This document shows, piece by piece, positions 1-13,800 of a stretch of 64,000 nt of DNA. The notes beneath the pieces are model-generated. The model did no database searches and was not told where the DNA came from. It saw nothing but the letters and a program-made list of their open reading frames with translations. The position numbers were made by a program, and so were the translations under genes. This DNA is from Charina bottae (lineage: Eukaryota > Chordata > Lepidosauria > Squamata > Charinaidae), in the NCBI GenBank assembly GCA_023362775.1, contig JALMGJ010000003.1, positions 75,067,355 through 75,131,354 on the forward strand, written 5' to 3'. How positions within the stretch are numbered: position 1 is the stretch's first letter; the number at the start of each line of letters is the position of its first letter.

Positions 1-844
1 ATGGCAACTGGATTTCTTTCTTTTGGTTGAAACGTTTTGCTGCTTATCCAAGTAGCTTCTTCAGTCTGGGCAAAAGACTGTCGATATGTCGATGACTGTA
101 TGTCATCGACATACCATGTGAGTTATTTATAATTATTTCTTTTTTTTAAAAGCCCTGTCATTTTTCAAAAATTTGAGGGGCGGCTGATTCATGTAACAGC
201 AGTCAGGAGTCACTGGATAGATTATATAGTATATGTATAATTGGGAGATGCTTTAAAGATCAGAGCAAAAGGTGTATCCAAACAAAACAGAAACAGTAAG
301 TAATTAAAGTGAAAGGAAATAACTGCTTTTTCAATTTTATTGTCCTAGGTTTTTGTTTTTAGTTTATAAAGATTGAATTGGTTCATGCTGAGGCCCTTTC
401 AGTTAATAAAAAATAAGCAATCAGAGTTTTCCTGCTTAAGTTTTAGTTTGCCAATATATTATCTATACTCATAATTCAGCATAATTTGTTTTACTGTCAA
501 TATAATGGATATTTCCTTCTTAAATATATAGCCTCAATGATAGACCATAGAAACAAAGAGGTATTGAAGTAAATGTTGAACAGAAATGTAATATATAGAC
601 TTCTTTAAAATGACTGGAAAATAAGGTGTTCTGTGGACCAACATGGCTGCAAATGCTCCTTTAAAATGCTTCCTATCCCCAATACTTAATAATATAAATA
701 CCCAGATCAAGGTTTCATCCATTGTTTCTTCACCTCAAGTGAGATTGATTGTTTGATTTTAGGTGCTTATATGCTGCTTCATTTGGTACAAATTATAACA
801 AAAAGAGAAAGCTGTCTCTTAATTTATGTCTGTCTGTTTCCAAG
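1..844 (+). other. Intron upstream of the Ig4b exon (partial)
   Basis: AT-rich sequence ending in the acceptor CAAG at 841-844. I see no repeat family or exon in it. The open frame on the minus strand at 534-722 has no family resemblance. Confidence 0.7.
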
Positions 845-988
845 GTTCTGCTCCCAACCCCAGTCGTGAAGTTACTGGAGACACCATTATGTTTCGGGAT
901 ATCCAGAGTGGCAGCAGTGGTGTATATCAATGCAATGCTTCTAATGAACATGGGTACCTGTTAGCCAATGCATTTGTTAGTGTGTTGG
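845..988 (+). CDS. NFASC: NFASC exon: second half of Ig domain 4
   Basis: Length 144 bases. The acceptor AG is at 843-844 and the donor G|GTAAGC at 989. It starts with the last two bases of a split codon and ends after one base (phase 1). It reads [20 protein letters not shown] and continues to the Ig signature YQC and [16 protein letters not shown]. The cysteine of VYQCNAS is the second disulfide cysteine of the Ig4 fold; the first lies on the preceding exon, outside the window. NAS is a potential N-glycosylation site. The match to remembered mammalian neurofascin Ig4 is close over the whole exon. Confidence 0.95.
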
Positions 989-1620
989 GTAAGCACTGAA
1001 CAGGCAAAGCTCTCAGTTCTTTACATATGTTCATGCAGCCTAGTTTTAAGAACCTTTAAGTCATTTCCTTTTTTCACACGTACAATTGTTTGATTATTAA
1101 ATCATGTGTTTTTTCCCCCAGGAACTAACATCCATGTTTGGTTGTTATTAAGCAATGATTTTAAAATGATTTGTTGAAAGAGTTATTGTACTCTGACTTT
1201 ACATATCACAATGGCTCAACTCAGAATGCAAACAAGGCCAAACCAAGCTAAGATATCATGGCTTACTGAAATATGTAATCCCAACCACTGATTAAACTAT
1301 GAGAAAATTAGTTTAGGTACACAGTTGTTTAGAAAGCAAATGACAATTTTGATTTCATATTCAAAATAAAAGGTTTGCTTTTCAAACATGAAAACAAAAT
1401 ATAGATATATCATATTGTTCTCATTATGATTCAGTAGAATTTATGTGGAAGTTGAATTGTTTAAAAGCATCAGAGCAGAATTCAACATCCATATCAGAAT
1501 GTCTCCATTCGTAATTCAGGTCAAAATGCTCAAGTCTTTGTGCATTATGATGTGCAGGTATTATATTATATTATAGAGTCCCCCTAGGGGGAGATGGAGC
1601 GGTGAATATAAATCAAATTA

Positions 1621-1675
<55 letters not shown>

Positions 1676-1792
1676 AATATTAGGCTGTAAAATGCCATAG
1701 ATCATAATGCACAAAGACTTGATCATTTTGATCTGAATTATGAATGGAGATATCATAAACAGCCAAAATTGCAGAAAATAATAATAATAATA

Positions 1793-1857
<65 letters not shown>

Positions 1858-4800
1858 GAGGGACTACCAGAACCAACTCTTCCCAATCCAGTCCCTTTAG
1901 TACCACCTGGGATACAAATGATGCTAGGATTTTCTTGACCATGTGCTTGATGTTTTCCTTTGCTAGAAAATATATCAAAGATCCTCTTATAGTGGAACCA
2001 CCATATGATCTCACACTTAATTAGATAACAGTAGAGATTCTGGCTAGAGCCAGAGGTTTTATTTATTCTTTTTAAATAGATCCTTCCTGATAGAATTGTC
2101 TTCGGTAAGCTACCCTTGGTCTATCTTTGGTTTGGATTAATGGGTGAACTCCCTAGGGAGCTGTTAGACCTAAGTGTCTTTTTATCTTCTCATAAATTAA
2201 ACCTAAGTTCAGCTGTCCTTTTTTTGATATGTCCATGTCGCTATCCATTTAAGGACTACATTTTCTCTTGATCTGCCAAATGCACAGGTTCATGTGTCCT
2301 TGTGAGGGATTGTTTCATTACAAATCTAAAAAACAGTTGAAGGAAGTTAAATGTGGACATATCAAACTAAGAACTGAAAAGTTGCAATTTTTCTGACTGT
2401 AGAAATAAGTAAAACTTTAGATGAAATAGGTGAAAGGTAACTATGGGGAGAAGAAGAAAGGATTGATGAGAAAACATAAATCCAGGTATTCTTTTTTGCT
2501 CTTTATTTAGAAAATTAGTAATATGCAGTATAGAAATATATCAAGTAAGGAGAGCCGTAAGGTAATAAAGAATCATTTCACAGTGAGAAAACACTGCAAT
2601 TCAATAAATCACAATCAACAAAGTATAATTTTTAAAAATAAAATGTTCATAGGTTTTTCCCCCCAAAATACTTCATTTCAATCTTTGCCTTAAAAGTATT
2701 TTAAAAGTTCAGGCAAAATCTAAGCAATCAAAAACCTAAAAACACTGGTATAGAGTTTTTGCAATAAACCAAAATAACAGTGCTGACTGGTTTTACAGAC
2801 AATGTGTCGTTGTCTTTTTAAGATGTTGTTCCTCGGATTCTTGCCCCTCGTAACCAGTTGATCAAAGTGATTCAGAACAACCGGACTCTTCTTGACTGCC
2901 CGTTCTTTGGATCCCCAATTCCCACGTTGCGATGGTAAATATATTATTATTAAGCCGCAGAATCTTTTTAGTACATATCAATTTATTTTACATTAATTGT
3001 ATTGTCACACTCCACTTTTTATTAATAACATAGCTGTGGAGTCAGTCAGTAGCATTAGATTCCTGGGGGTGCAATTAATAGTCTGTCCTGGTCCCTTAAT
3101 ACCACATTTTTGGTAAAGCGAGCACATCAATGTTTGAACTTTTTGCGTTGGATGAAGAAAGTACATCTCCCATCTTCCATTCTCCTTACTTTCTACAGAG
3201 GCACTATAGAGAGTGTACTTACAAGCTATATTTCCATCTGGTTTGGAGGCTGTAGTGCCTCAGATAGAAAGTCTGTGCAGAGAGTGGTAAGGACAGCAGA
3301 AAAGATAATTGGGATATCTCTGCCCCTCATCCAAGATTTAGCTCATGCACGCTGTTTGTCCAGAGCTCGAAAGATCATCAGTGATGCCTCCCATCCTCAT
3401 CATGGTTTGTTTTCTTTGTTACCCTCTGGGAAGAGGTTCCGCTGTATCCGATGTAGAACAGCCAGATTGGGAAACAGCTTTGTCCCCCAGGCTATTGGAT
3501 TCTTGAATGCCAAATAGGTTCTTTTAGGTGAAATATGTTGGATATGTAAAGAATGTATATTTTATAGTAATTATGGATTTTTATTAGTATTTTAATGTTT
3601 GAAATTGTGAGTTAAAGAATGTATATTTTCTAAGAATGTATATTTTATAAGAATGGGTATTTTATAGTAATTATGGTTTTTTATTATTATCATTAGTATT
3701 TTATTGCTTGAGTGAATTTGTGAGCCAACTGCAACGAAATTTCATTCTATTGTGCACTTGTATAGTGTATAGTGGGATGACAATAAAGTTATTATTCTAT
3801 TCTATTCTATTCTATAATATTACCATTAATAAATAACACGGAAACGTTTTAAAAATTAGCAGATTTCCAACTTACGAATATGCATTGGAAGGAGAGGATA
3901 GCCATTATTAAAAGTAGATATGCTTTATCTAGTCTTGTATATACTTCAAATAAATCAGTAGACCAGCTGGAGAAGATTAGGCAGAAATTCCTTTAGTGGT
4001 TTGTGTATTAAATATTTTAAATAATTTCTTCTTGCTTCATGAGGTTTAAGAATGGCCAGGGAAGCACACTGCATGGTGGCAACTATAAAGCACATGAAAA
4101 TGGAACTTTGGAAATCATCAGGGCTCGAAAAGAAGACCAGGGAACTTACACCTGTGTGGCTACCAATCTTCTGGGCAAAGCACAGAACCAGGTTCGTTTG
4201 GAAATAAAAGGTAAGGTGGCTGTTAACAACAGGTATTTTCCAAATAGTGGTGAAAGTTGGGGAGAGGTGCTGTTTCCACCTGTAGCATATATCCCATTAA
4301 TAAAGAAGGTGTGATGTTTAGTGAAGCTTAAGTTGGCAATTGGAAGGAAAAGCAATAATGCACATTAAATTACAGTTAAATGGACTGTTCCAGTCATAAG
4401 TTCTATAAACCTTTGCTACTCGTTGAACACTGGACTAAAATCCCTCAAACTTGCAAAAAATGACTTTTTTAAATACCCCGCAAGCTAATACAATTTCCAT
4501 TCTACTTCTCTAAACGTTATGAGGGGTTTCCTGGCCTTGACAATAGGGGTAGAAATGCCAGAAGCTTCAGCTGGAAGAGGAACCTGTCATTCAGCCTTGT
4601 TTCTTTATCCAGTTGTTGGATTCCCATGAAAGAATAAAAGGAATGCAAAAAGGGAAGTAGAAAGAGCAGGAAAATATTAAGGAAGATGAGAAAGTGGTTC
4701 AAAAAAGGAATGAATAAAGGGGAAGAAACCAAAAGAAGGAACTGAATGAGTGCATAGTTTGCACTGCACTTCCCTTAGAACTTTTTTCCGAGCAAATGCT

Positions 4801-7800
4801 GAGAACTGCATAGAGAAGGACTATGCAAGAACAACAAAGAGTTCTTACTGGCTTATCTGAAAGAATTGTTACATATTGGCTGTGTTCTTGTCACATCAAT
4901 TTGTGGTGAGACCTATTGCCATATGCTGAACTGAATTTTAAAACAAAATTACACCTCTAAGGTACTAGGGTGTGCATTAAAATGTGTCTGGTGAATACAA
5001 GAAGGATTGCAGTGTTTAACAGTGGTCTTATATATATCAGAGAAAATAAATGATAGAAATGGAGGGATTTCCAGGTGTATGGTCACTTATTCCTTGATGC
5101 ACAAAGCTACAGTGGACAATCTATGAGTGCTATACTCTTTCATTAGTTTCTATTCCCTAGTGCCTAGACTAGCCTTCCCTAACCTCATTCTTGAAGAGAC
5201 CAGCGTGAGGACCTGGAATAGATTAAATAATTCAGTAATAATCTTAGGGCTGCTACCTAACTCTTTGCAGATCCCACTAGGATCATAGATGGACCCAAAG
5301 ATGCTATACCAAAGAAAGGATCCACAGTTCACTTAGTGTGCCAGACAAGACATGACCCCACATTAAGGCTTACAGTAACCTGGCTTAAGGATGATATTCC
5401 CCTCTACTTTGGAAACAGGTCAGTGCCATCTTTGTTTTATTAATCAAATCTTTCTCAAGGTTATAACATTTTTGGCTTCTCTAGGATACATGTAATTATT
5501 ACATAATTTTACCATTTTAATAGTGAGGACTAGCATTTATTGCCATTTGGAAGAGGAGTAAATTGATGAATGGAAGGAACTGTAATAGCAAAAGCCATGC
5601 ATTGTAGGCAGAAATAGAATGAGCGATAGATAACTGAAAAAAAGTTTGATATCTATTCTTGGTTTAAAATTAATAATATTTTTCACAAGCAGTTACTGAT
5701 TTTTTACTTGCACATTTAAAAACAGCTTCTCTTGATTCTGAAAAAATAATTTATTTTATGTATATATGTAGTTCTTTTTTAATACACCGTTTTTGATGCC
5801 TTCAATTTTATCTTAGTCATTAAAAATGGAGAATGTATATATTTCTCTCCAAAACAGTAAAATATTTTTTCTAGACTAAGCTTGTTAGTTTGCAACTTTA
5901 AAACTAGGCCATTAAAAAAAAAGAAAGTTCTCTACTTGGTGAAAATTAAGTAACACTTTCCTTTTTAAATTCTCAGAAGCTCAGTCTCTTTGACTAAAGT
6001 TAATGAGCTTTTATTTAACAGGCTAAAACTGTTTTCAGATCATGAAAAATAATCTCAGAAAATATATTAACAAAATTAATTAGGTGTGCCAAATTCCCTT
6101 GAAGAATCATCTATTATATATGTCTCTGTTTAGTATTCCAGGCATTGTAGCATTTGAATATTGATCAAAGGAGAAGATTATAAATGAATGTCTACAAAAA
6201 CACCAAAGCAAACTAAATTAAACCCTTTGTGTGAGTGTGTGCATACGCATGCACTCATATGTGTGTCTGTGAGTTAAACATGCTGACTTTTAAAATATTT
6301 TTAAATACTTTAAAAAATTCCTCAGATATAGTTTTTATAATATTATACCAAGATTGAGCATCCAGCAACCCCAGAGCCAGCTGTGTCTCTCAAAACCTTT
6401 TATAGATCCCAGTTATACTATAACATTTCAGTGGCACGATTCCCAAAATAAACAGTGTAATCTTCCATCATTTGGGCTTAGAAATGCACAAAACCTGTCA
6501 TCTTAAAACAGTTTTGAAAAGCCTACCTGCTCACTTCCCCAAATGGGAAAAAAATTAGACAATCGCATCTTCATGTGTAAGTGTGATTCAGACCTGCCTC
6601 GTTTGTGCTGTTGCCTGGCCCTCTGCAACCAGTTAAAAATGGTGTGCAGCTCCAACTATTAAAAGCTTGTCAACTAATGGTTAAAAGGCTTATAGTGGAA
6701 TCAAAACTTGTTTTGATTAGAGATGGTCCAGGATTTTGTTCAGTCCATATTTTTAAACAAACCAACTTGATATGCACCTCCTTGACTGATATACAGATTG
6801 AAGGAAAACAATTAAAATTATTATTTTTTTGTTTTCCTAATTTTATAATACAGTTCTTGGCTCAAGAAACATGCCACAAAAGTTTATTGAAGTGCATATT
6901 TTGGTCTATGTCCATAAATAAATAAAATTTGAACTTGTTTTATAGAATAAAATGTACAAAAATGTACACTTTAGCAAATATATACATGTATGTTCATAGG
7001 TTCTCTCCCCTCCCATCATGTTGAAATTGGATTGAATGGATCTGTGAATGAACAGTTGTGTAACTAAAATGGAGTAAAATAGAATGATCAATCCGCCTAT
7101 AATTTGGAGAAGTCATGTCAATGATAGGCACAGAATAAGAAAGTTATAGAAAGGAGTGGAACTGAAATAATATATATTTATGAAATACACTACAGAATGA
7201 ATTTGTAAAATGTTATAGGATATTATTTAATTTCTATCTAGCTTTTATATACAGTATATACTCTGTGTGTGTAATGTATATATATTATGTATACAGTAAT
7301 GGGCAGATCAATAGCTGTCATTGGTTCATTCATGCTTTGCTGAGAGAGGTGTATTCCCATAGTGTTTTTACTTGTAATGCTTCTCCACTGAAAGGATGAA
7401 GAAAGAAGAAGATGGTTTGACGATACATGGAGTATCAGAAAAAGATCAAGGATATTATACCTGTGTGGCTAGCACTGAACTAGACAAGGATACTGCCAGA
7501 GCCCATCTCACTGTACTTGGTAAATCTTCTTTTCAAATGTCCTGAATTTGAGGCACATTCTAAGTAGAAAACTTATTTAGGTAAAAGTTATGACTTGCTT
7601 CTCTGAATTATGGGTGGCATATAGAAGATGGAATATACAGCAAAAAATAAACACTCTTAATTAGAATATTCTGTTAACCATGTCCAACTGCCTGACTTAT
7701 TTTCATTATTTATTATGATTTAAAATAATGCTGCATATACTCAATCATTAGGATTTCTAACAGTGAAAAATGAAAATGTGTCCCTCAAAGTTGATCAAAC

Positions 7801-10800
7801 ACAGCAGTTCTTTTGTGTTTCAGTCTTCTCTGTAAGCTAGCGAGAGAAATACAAAAGACAATTTAGATATGTTTAGAAGTCTCTTCAAGGTGCTAATTTG
7901 ATTTAAAACATGGGTGAGTCATCCTTTTGTCTTTGAAGGGTACAAGGGTTTGGAGCTGTGCATGCACATTTATTGACATGTATCCTTTTACCTAAACTGA
8001 TACCAAAGGAACACACATACTTCATCTCTCTCCCTTCCTCATCCTAATCCCTTTCAGCAATTCAGCGCAGATTGCTGAGTTCCCCCTCTCATTACTAGCA
8101 GGATATAAGCGACGTTGTTCCCACCAGCCAGATGATCAGACGATCTGTGCTGGTTAGAGGCCAGGTTGCTTGGTTCTGTGCCACAGGAAACCAGCAATCT
8201 GTTTCCTGTCAACCAAATGAGCAAACTTCAGATTGCAGATTGTTCACCCATGGCTTAAAAGCTGGTACTTTTGTACTATATCCCTTCAATTACTTATGTT
8301 TAACTATTGACCCTAACTCTCTAAACAGCTAATATCTTACTTTGCAGCTCCTTCTTCTGTTAACCGTATGACCCTACCCACAGGTAATCAGTACTAATCC
8401 ATATATCTCTTTGGTGTTTTTTTTTTCTTTTTTGCTGATTGCTGCTTAGTCATCACAATAACTTTAATTAAAATTCTACTGAAGGTATAACTTGGGTTGG
8501 GCTACTCATCCCTCAGCAGTAGTGATACCTCGCATAATTGGGGAGTGGTTTTGAATTTTCTAGCAAAGCTTGCTGCATGGAGTGTAAAAGTAAATGAACC
8601 TACTACTAGAAAGGAGTAATTAAACTACAATTTAGCTTAGGCTATTAGGATAAATGCACAATTCTGATAATTGCCAATGATTCTCTTCTGTCCCCTTTAT
8701 GAATGTTTGCATTTACTTTGTTTATGTTTCCTTGTTTGTAGCATGGAGATGACCAATGTTTATCATCCTTTTCAATCCATAGATTTCTCTGGATCTCTAA
8801 AGTAATCTTTCCCAAACCTGGGACTATAATGTCTATTGCAGGTGTAGGGGGGCTGTTACTGATTATTGTTACAGCATAGAGGAAAGGGTTAAAGTTGCCT
8901 GCTTTCTCATGCTAGAGTCCAGATTCAGAAAGGGCTATACCAGTGGTAAATTTAGAATGTGCAAAACATTTTCAAATTCAGACTGTTACGAAGTTGGAAT
9001 ACCCCGCATTTTAAAAGTGTTTCAAGTTTTGAGCCACTCTGCTTCAAATTCAAAACACCAGGTGTTTCAAATTCAAAAACACTTCCAAAATGCTTAAAAC
9101 ATCCCGTTTCACCTCAAAATGGGGTGTTTTAAATTTGAAACAGTTTGAATTCAAAATGTTTTGTACATCCCTAGGCTGCTGATAAAGAGAAATACATGCA
9201 CAGCCGTAGGCACAGCACTCAGTATGATGCTGGAGTAGTAACATTCATTTGATCTTATATGAAAAGAGGAGTCTCTTATTTGTGCAGACTTCTGAAAATA
9301 TGAAAATGGGGTTTTTTGCATGTTATACATTATATATCTTATTAGATCAATTTGTGCCATGTATTTTAGTATGTTCTTATTTCACTCCATTTGCAGCAAG
9401 TTCCACTTCCATTTTTTACAATTTGCTTCTGTACTTCCATGAATCAGAATAACAATCCCTAAATATTCTTCTCAGTTATTTTTCTAAAATCTAAAACTGT
9501 CTCTAAGAGATTGGTTCTAAAACCCATCCTCTGGTGGTGGAGAGCCTTCAGTCTAGTTCATCCATGCTGCAGAATGATATAGAAATCTGAAACAAAGAAC
9601 GGACTGTGGTATTTCAAGGTTGCCAGGTGGGTGCCATTGTGGAATCCTCCCCTGTAAAATTCTCCCTGCAAGGGGGAAAAAAAAGTAGCGTATCGTGGAT
9701 AATGATATACTCAGACTACTTTTTGTGAGAGAGAATTCCGTACTGTGTTAATTTAGTAACAGTCTGAAGTGCTACCATCTTTTTTAGTATCCAGTTCCCA
9801 CCTTTTTCTGCAACAAGTTTAGACTTGACCCTATTATTATGTACAACATAGAGACATGAACCTTAAGGGAAAGCCTAAAAGGACTGGGACTTTCACTACT
9901 CATGCAGAGAAACCTATATTTGCATATTGTTTTGCTGGTAGCACGTCCTGAACGTCCCCGTGACCTTGAACTAACAGACCTTGCTGAAAGGAGTGTGCGG
10001 TTAACTTGGATTCCTGGTGATGACAACAACAGCCCAATCACAGGTGAGTGAGATGATACCATTCATGCTTTGTTGGTTGTTTGTATTTCAGGATAAGTCT
10101 ACTTATTAGTAATTACATAGCAAATTAGGGGACCCCAATTTTTTATCTTCTAGATTATATTGTGGAATTTGAGGAGGATAAATACCAACCTGGAACTTGG
10201 CACAACCATTCCCGTTACCCAGGAAATGTGAACTCTGCCGTCTTGCGCCTGGCACCATATGTCAACTACCAATTCCGAGTCATAGCTGTGAATGACGTAG
10301 GAAGCAGTTATCCCAGCCTGCCTTCTGAACGATACCATACAAATGGGGCACGTAAGTGCTAACTGACTTGAATTCATGTATATACTGTACTTAGAATGAA
10401 AAGAAAGCTTGAATAAAAGTCTGCAATGACAATGTGGACACAAACATGGACAGATGCAACAGTGACAAATATTCCTGTGAAAGAGGCATATTTGCAAATA
10501 CTGTACATCATCCTGTTACATTTTTATATGTACACAAAAGAATGTTTTTGCTGTACAATTGAAAACTAATGTATGAAATTACCCTGAGAGATTCAGCAGT
10601 CTCCCAACTATCCTCAAGCTGATGAGTTTTCAGATTATAATATGATCAATTAAGTGCACACTTGGAATTTGAGGTTTAGGATTTGAAACAATAAAATGTT
10701 GCAAATCTCATGTCAAATGACACAAATACTTTTTCTTTGTCAAACTGATGCCATTTTGTACTGTACTTCTTTTTAAAATTGCTAAATACCTGGAGATAAT

Positions 10801-13800
10801 TGCTATCAGCGCTGTAGTAGCAGAAATGGTTTGCTTTGCCTAACTCATTCTTTTATGTAGATCAGCATACAATGTCTAATTGACTGGCTTCTGGATTTTC
10901 TTGTTATGCCTAATTAAAAATATGTGAGTTTCCTAAATTTATCAGCATTGTGTTCCAGATTTTCTGTCTGGAAAATACAAGGGGGTATTGCTTAGAGAAG
11001 ATGGAGACAAATATTATTGCTTGCTCAGTATTTACCTTTATTTCAGGCCCAGAAATCAACCCATCAGGTGTTAAAGGAACAGGAACAGCAAAAAATAATA
11101 TGGTTATATCATGGACGGTGAGTTTTCCTGAAAAAAGTTGCTTGTTTATAACACATGCATTTGTGCCATAGGTTATCTTCATTCCAAGGCTTTGCTACAA
11201 TATATGCTACTAAAACTCTCGTGTCTGTTTCATACTTTGTAACCTTTACCTGGGCAAAGCGATGCATTGTAGGGCAACAATTTTTGAACCAAGGTACCTC
11301 AAATGGGCTAACTTACAGAATGCATCGAAAATCCAGGACCCATGACTCCTGTGGAATAGAAGTTTGGCAAATTTTATAAAACATTTTATGACATAATACA
11401 AAATGTCATAAAACATTTCCTGTGGTCAACTCCAGATGTTTGGGCTATACAGTTCAACACTGGCTATTTTCAAGGCAGATACATCTCTCCCTGAATTTTT
11501 AAGAACTTTTCCAGTACATTAGAAGCTCTGCCACTGTTGAAGACACTGAGGAATCTGGTAAGGAAATATCTCTGAAACAACGACCCAATGGGCCACGGGT
11601 TGTATAGTTACAAAGAATGATGACACAAAGGAGAATTGAAATATATTGTTCTGGGCCTTATATAACACAGACCTACTTCTGGGGGTGAAAGCGGTCACGA
11701 CTGAAAAAGTTTCTTTTGGCTGAAACAGCTGGAGAATTTTTTTTCTTCTTGTAGCTGCATAGCCCTGTTGTAAGTTCTGACTATTGGTCATTAATGTGGC
11801 TATTTAATTCTTCATTTGTTGTAGCTATTTGTTGCCTTTCCACAATGACTCCAAATAATGTACAACAGATTAAAAATACCTAAGAATAATAGTGCTGTAT
11901 TGAAGATTAATAGGGACGCGGTGGCTCAGCGGGTTAAACTGCTGAGCTGTAAGACTGCTGATCGGAAGGTCGACAATTCGAACCCCCCGCGCAATGAGGT
12001 GAGCTCTCGTTGCTCATCCCAGCTCCTGTCAACCCAACAGTTTGAAAGCTTTGCGAGTAGATAAATGGGTACCACCTTAAGTAGGAGAATTTGCTGGCAT
12101 CCTGTCGGGGGTCGCCCACCAAACAGAAGATCTTGGAATGCGGTGGTACGACGGATCCCGGAAGAACAGCTCCATCTACAGGACGTCGGCAGCCAGCTCT
12201 GACGCAAGGCATTGTGGAACTTGTAGTCATGGATGACTCGGTTCCCTTACCCCTTCCCTTAACGCGCGGTTAATTGAAATGTATAACAGGAAAAATGTAT
12301 AACATGAATTGTATATGTATGTAAGCCGCCTAGAGTCCTCCGTTAGGGAGGGGATAGGCGGGGTATAAATATCAATATAAATAAATAAATAAATAAATAA
12401 ATATTAAAAGATTCAAATCACTACTAAAATGTAAAAGGAAAAATAAGACGACAAGCCTTAATTTGTCCCTAAAAAATCCATTTTTCCTGATATATGCTCT
12501 TTTTAAGGAAATTTTAACGCTTTCTTTTATATATTACTTTCTAATTTTTTATATGTAAACCCTTTTAACCCAATTTTTGAGCCAACAAATATTGTGAGAC
12601 AGAAACATTTGCAGATTATGTAAATTGCATTCCTGCCTATGGTCCAGTGAATTCCAGTTTGGCAAATCAGACATTTTGCATGATTAATTTCTTTTGCATT
12701 CCTAGTTAGCCTGTTAGTTTTTAGATCTGTTGTAATCCTGAATCTCTAACAATCATAGATACACCTTGCAAGAGATACGGAAGAAGGGATTAGCCCCTGA
12801 AATTCTATGTCATAACTGTCTTCTTTCTTTCGTTCTTTAGCCACTAAATGCAACGCAAGTGTATGGTCCCAATCTTAGATACATTGTGAAATGGAGAAGA
12901 AGAGACACACGGGAGAGTTGGAACAACCGAACTGTAAAGGGTGATGTCAGTCAGTTTACTGTCGTGCCAACACCCATCTATACACCATATGAGATCAAAG
13001 TACAAGCTGTAAATGATTATGGGCTTGCCATGGAGCCAGACGTCGTAATTGGCTACTCAGGGGAAGATTGTGAGTATTCCCATAGTCTGAGAAAGTTGGA
13101 AATAGAGAAGGCAGATTGCATTTACTTAATCTTAATTGTCAATGATAAATAGCAACCTTTTAATACCAGAGCTGTCATGATCAGCATTCTGTAAAAAGGG
13201 GTATTGAAGTGCAGCATCAGGCATTCTTTTGTCTCAGAATGAAATGAAAATGTTCAAAATATCTGGAATGTCTTGTCTTTTCACAAACTTCTAGCATCAA
13301 TACCCGTAAATTCACTGTTCTTGGAAATTCTTGTTTCTGACACACCTTAACTATTACAAACATTAAGAACTTTCCTTGCCATTTAAATATGCTCAGTGCA
13401 TCTGACTGAAATATGCTAACAATAAATAATTCAGGAGGTAATACTATCCCAACATTCTGTGATTAAATAGTATTCAGGTTACGGAAGTGAAACTGAGACT
13501 CAGATATTAATTGAAGTACTCTTGGGTTTGTATCCGATTTGGGCATCTGCCAATAAAAGAAGTACTTTCTCTTCTGTCCACTCTCCAAAACTATTCTGGG
13601 GATTTGGTGAACCCTCTAGAGGAATTTTGGAGGTCACAGGGGATGCAGGCAAAGGAGGAGAAAATAAAATCTCAGTGTGCAAGCAGAAGTCTATTAGCAT
13701 AACACTGAATATAGCATGTAATTTGGGCAACTAAGGTAAGTTGGTAGGAAAATAACATTAAAATAAGTACAAAAATGGCTTCCGATGGGAATGGTGGACT

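Larger units (their letters stand above)
989..2822 (+). other. Intron between Ig4b and Ig5a
   Basis: Holds an inverted repeat (1501-1551 and 1701-1750), an L2-like LINE tail with an AAAT run, and an AAT run, all listed separately. I recognise nothing in 989-1500 or 1860-2822. The long I/Y/L-rich open frames on the minus strand at 1613-2014 are translations of the two microsatellites. Confidence 0.75.

Noticed and set aside
1613..2014. 133-residue minus-strand open frame rich in I, Y and L
   Set aside because: It is the translation of the AAT and AAAT microsatellites.
3110..3517. 135-residue open frame as a host gene
   Set aside because: It is the C-terminal end of a LINE polyprotein followed by a LINE-type 3' UTR and ATTCT tail.
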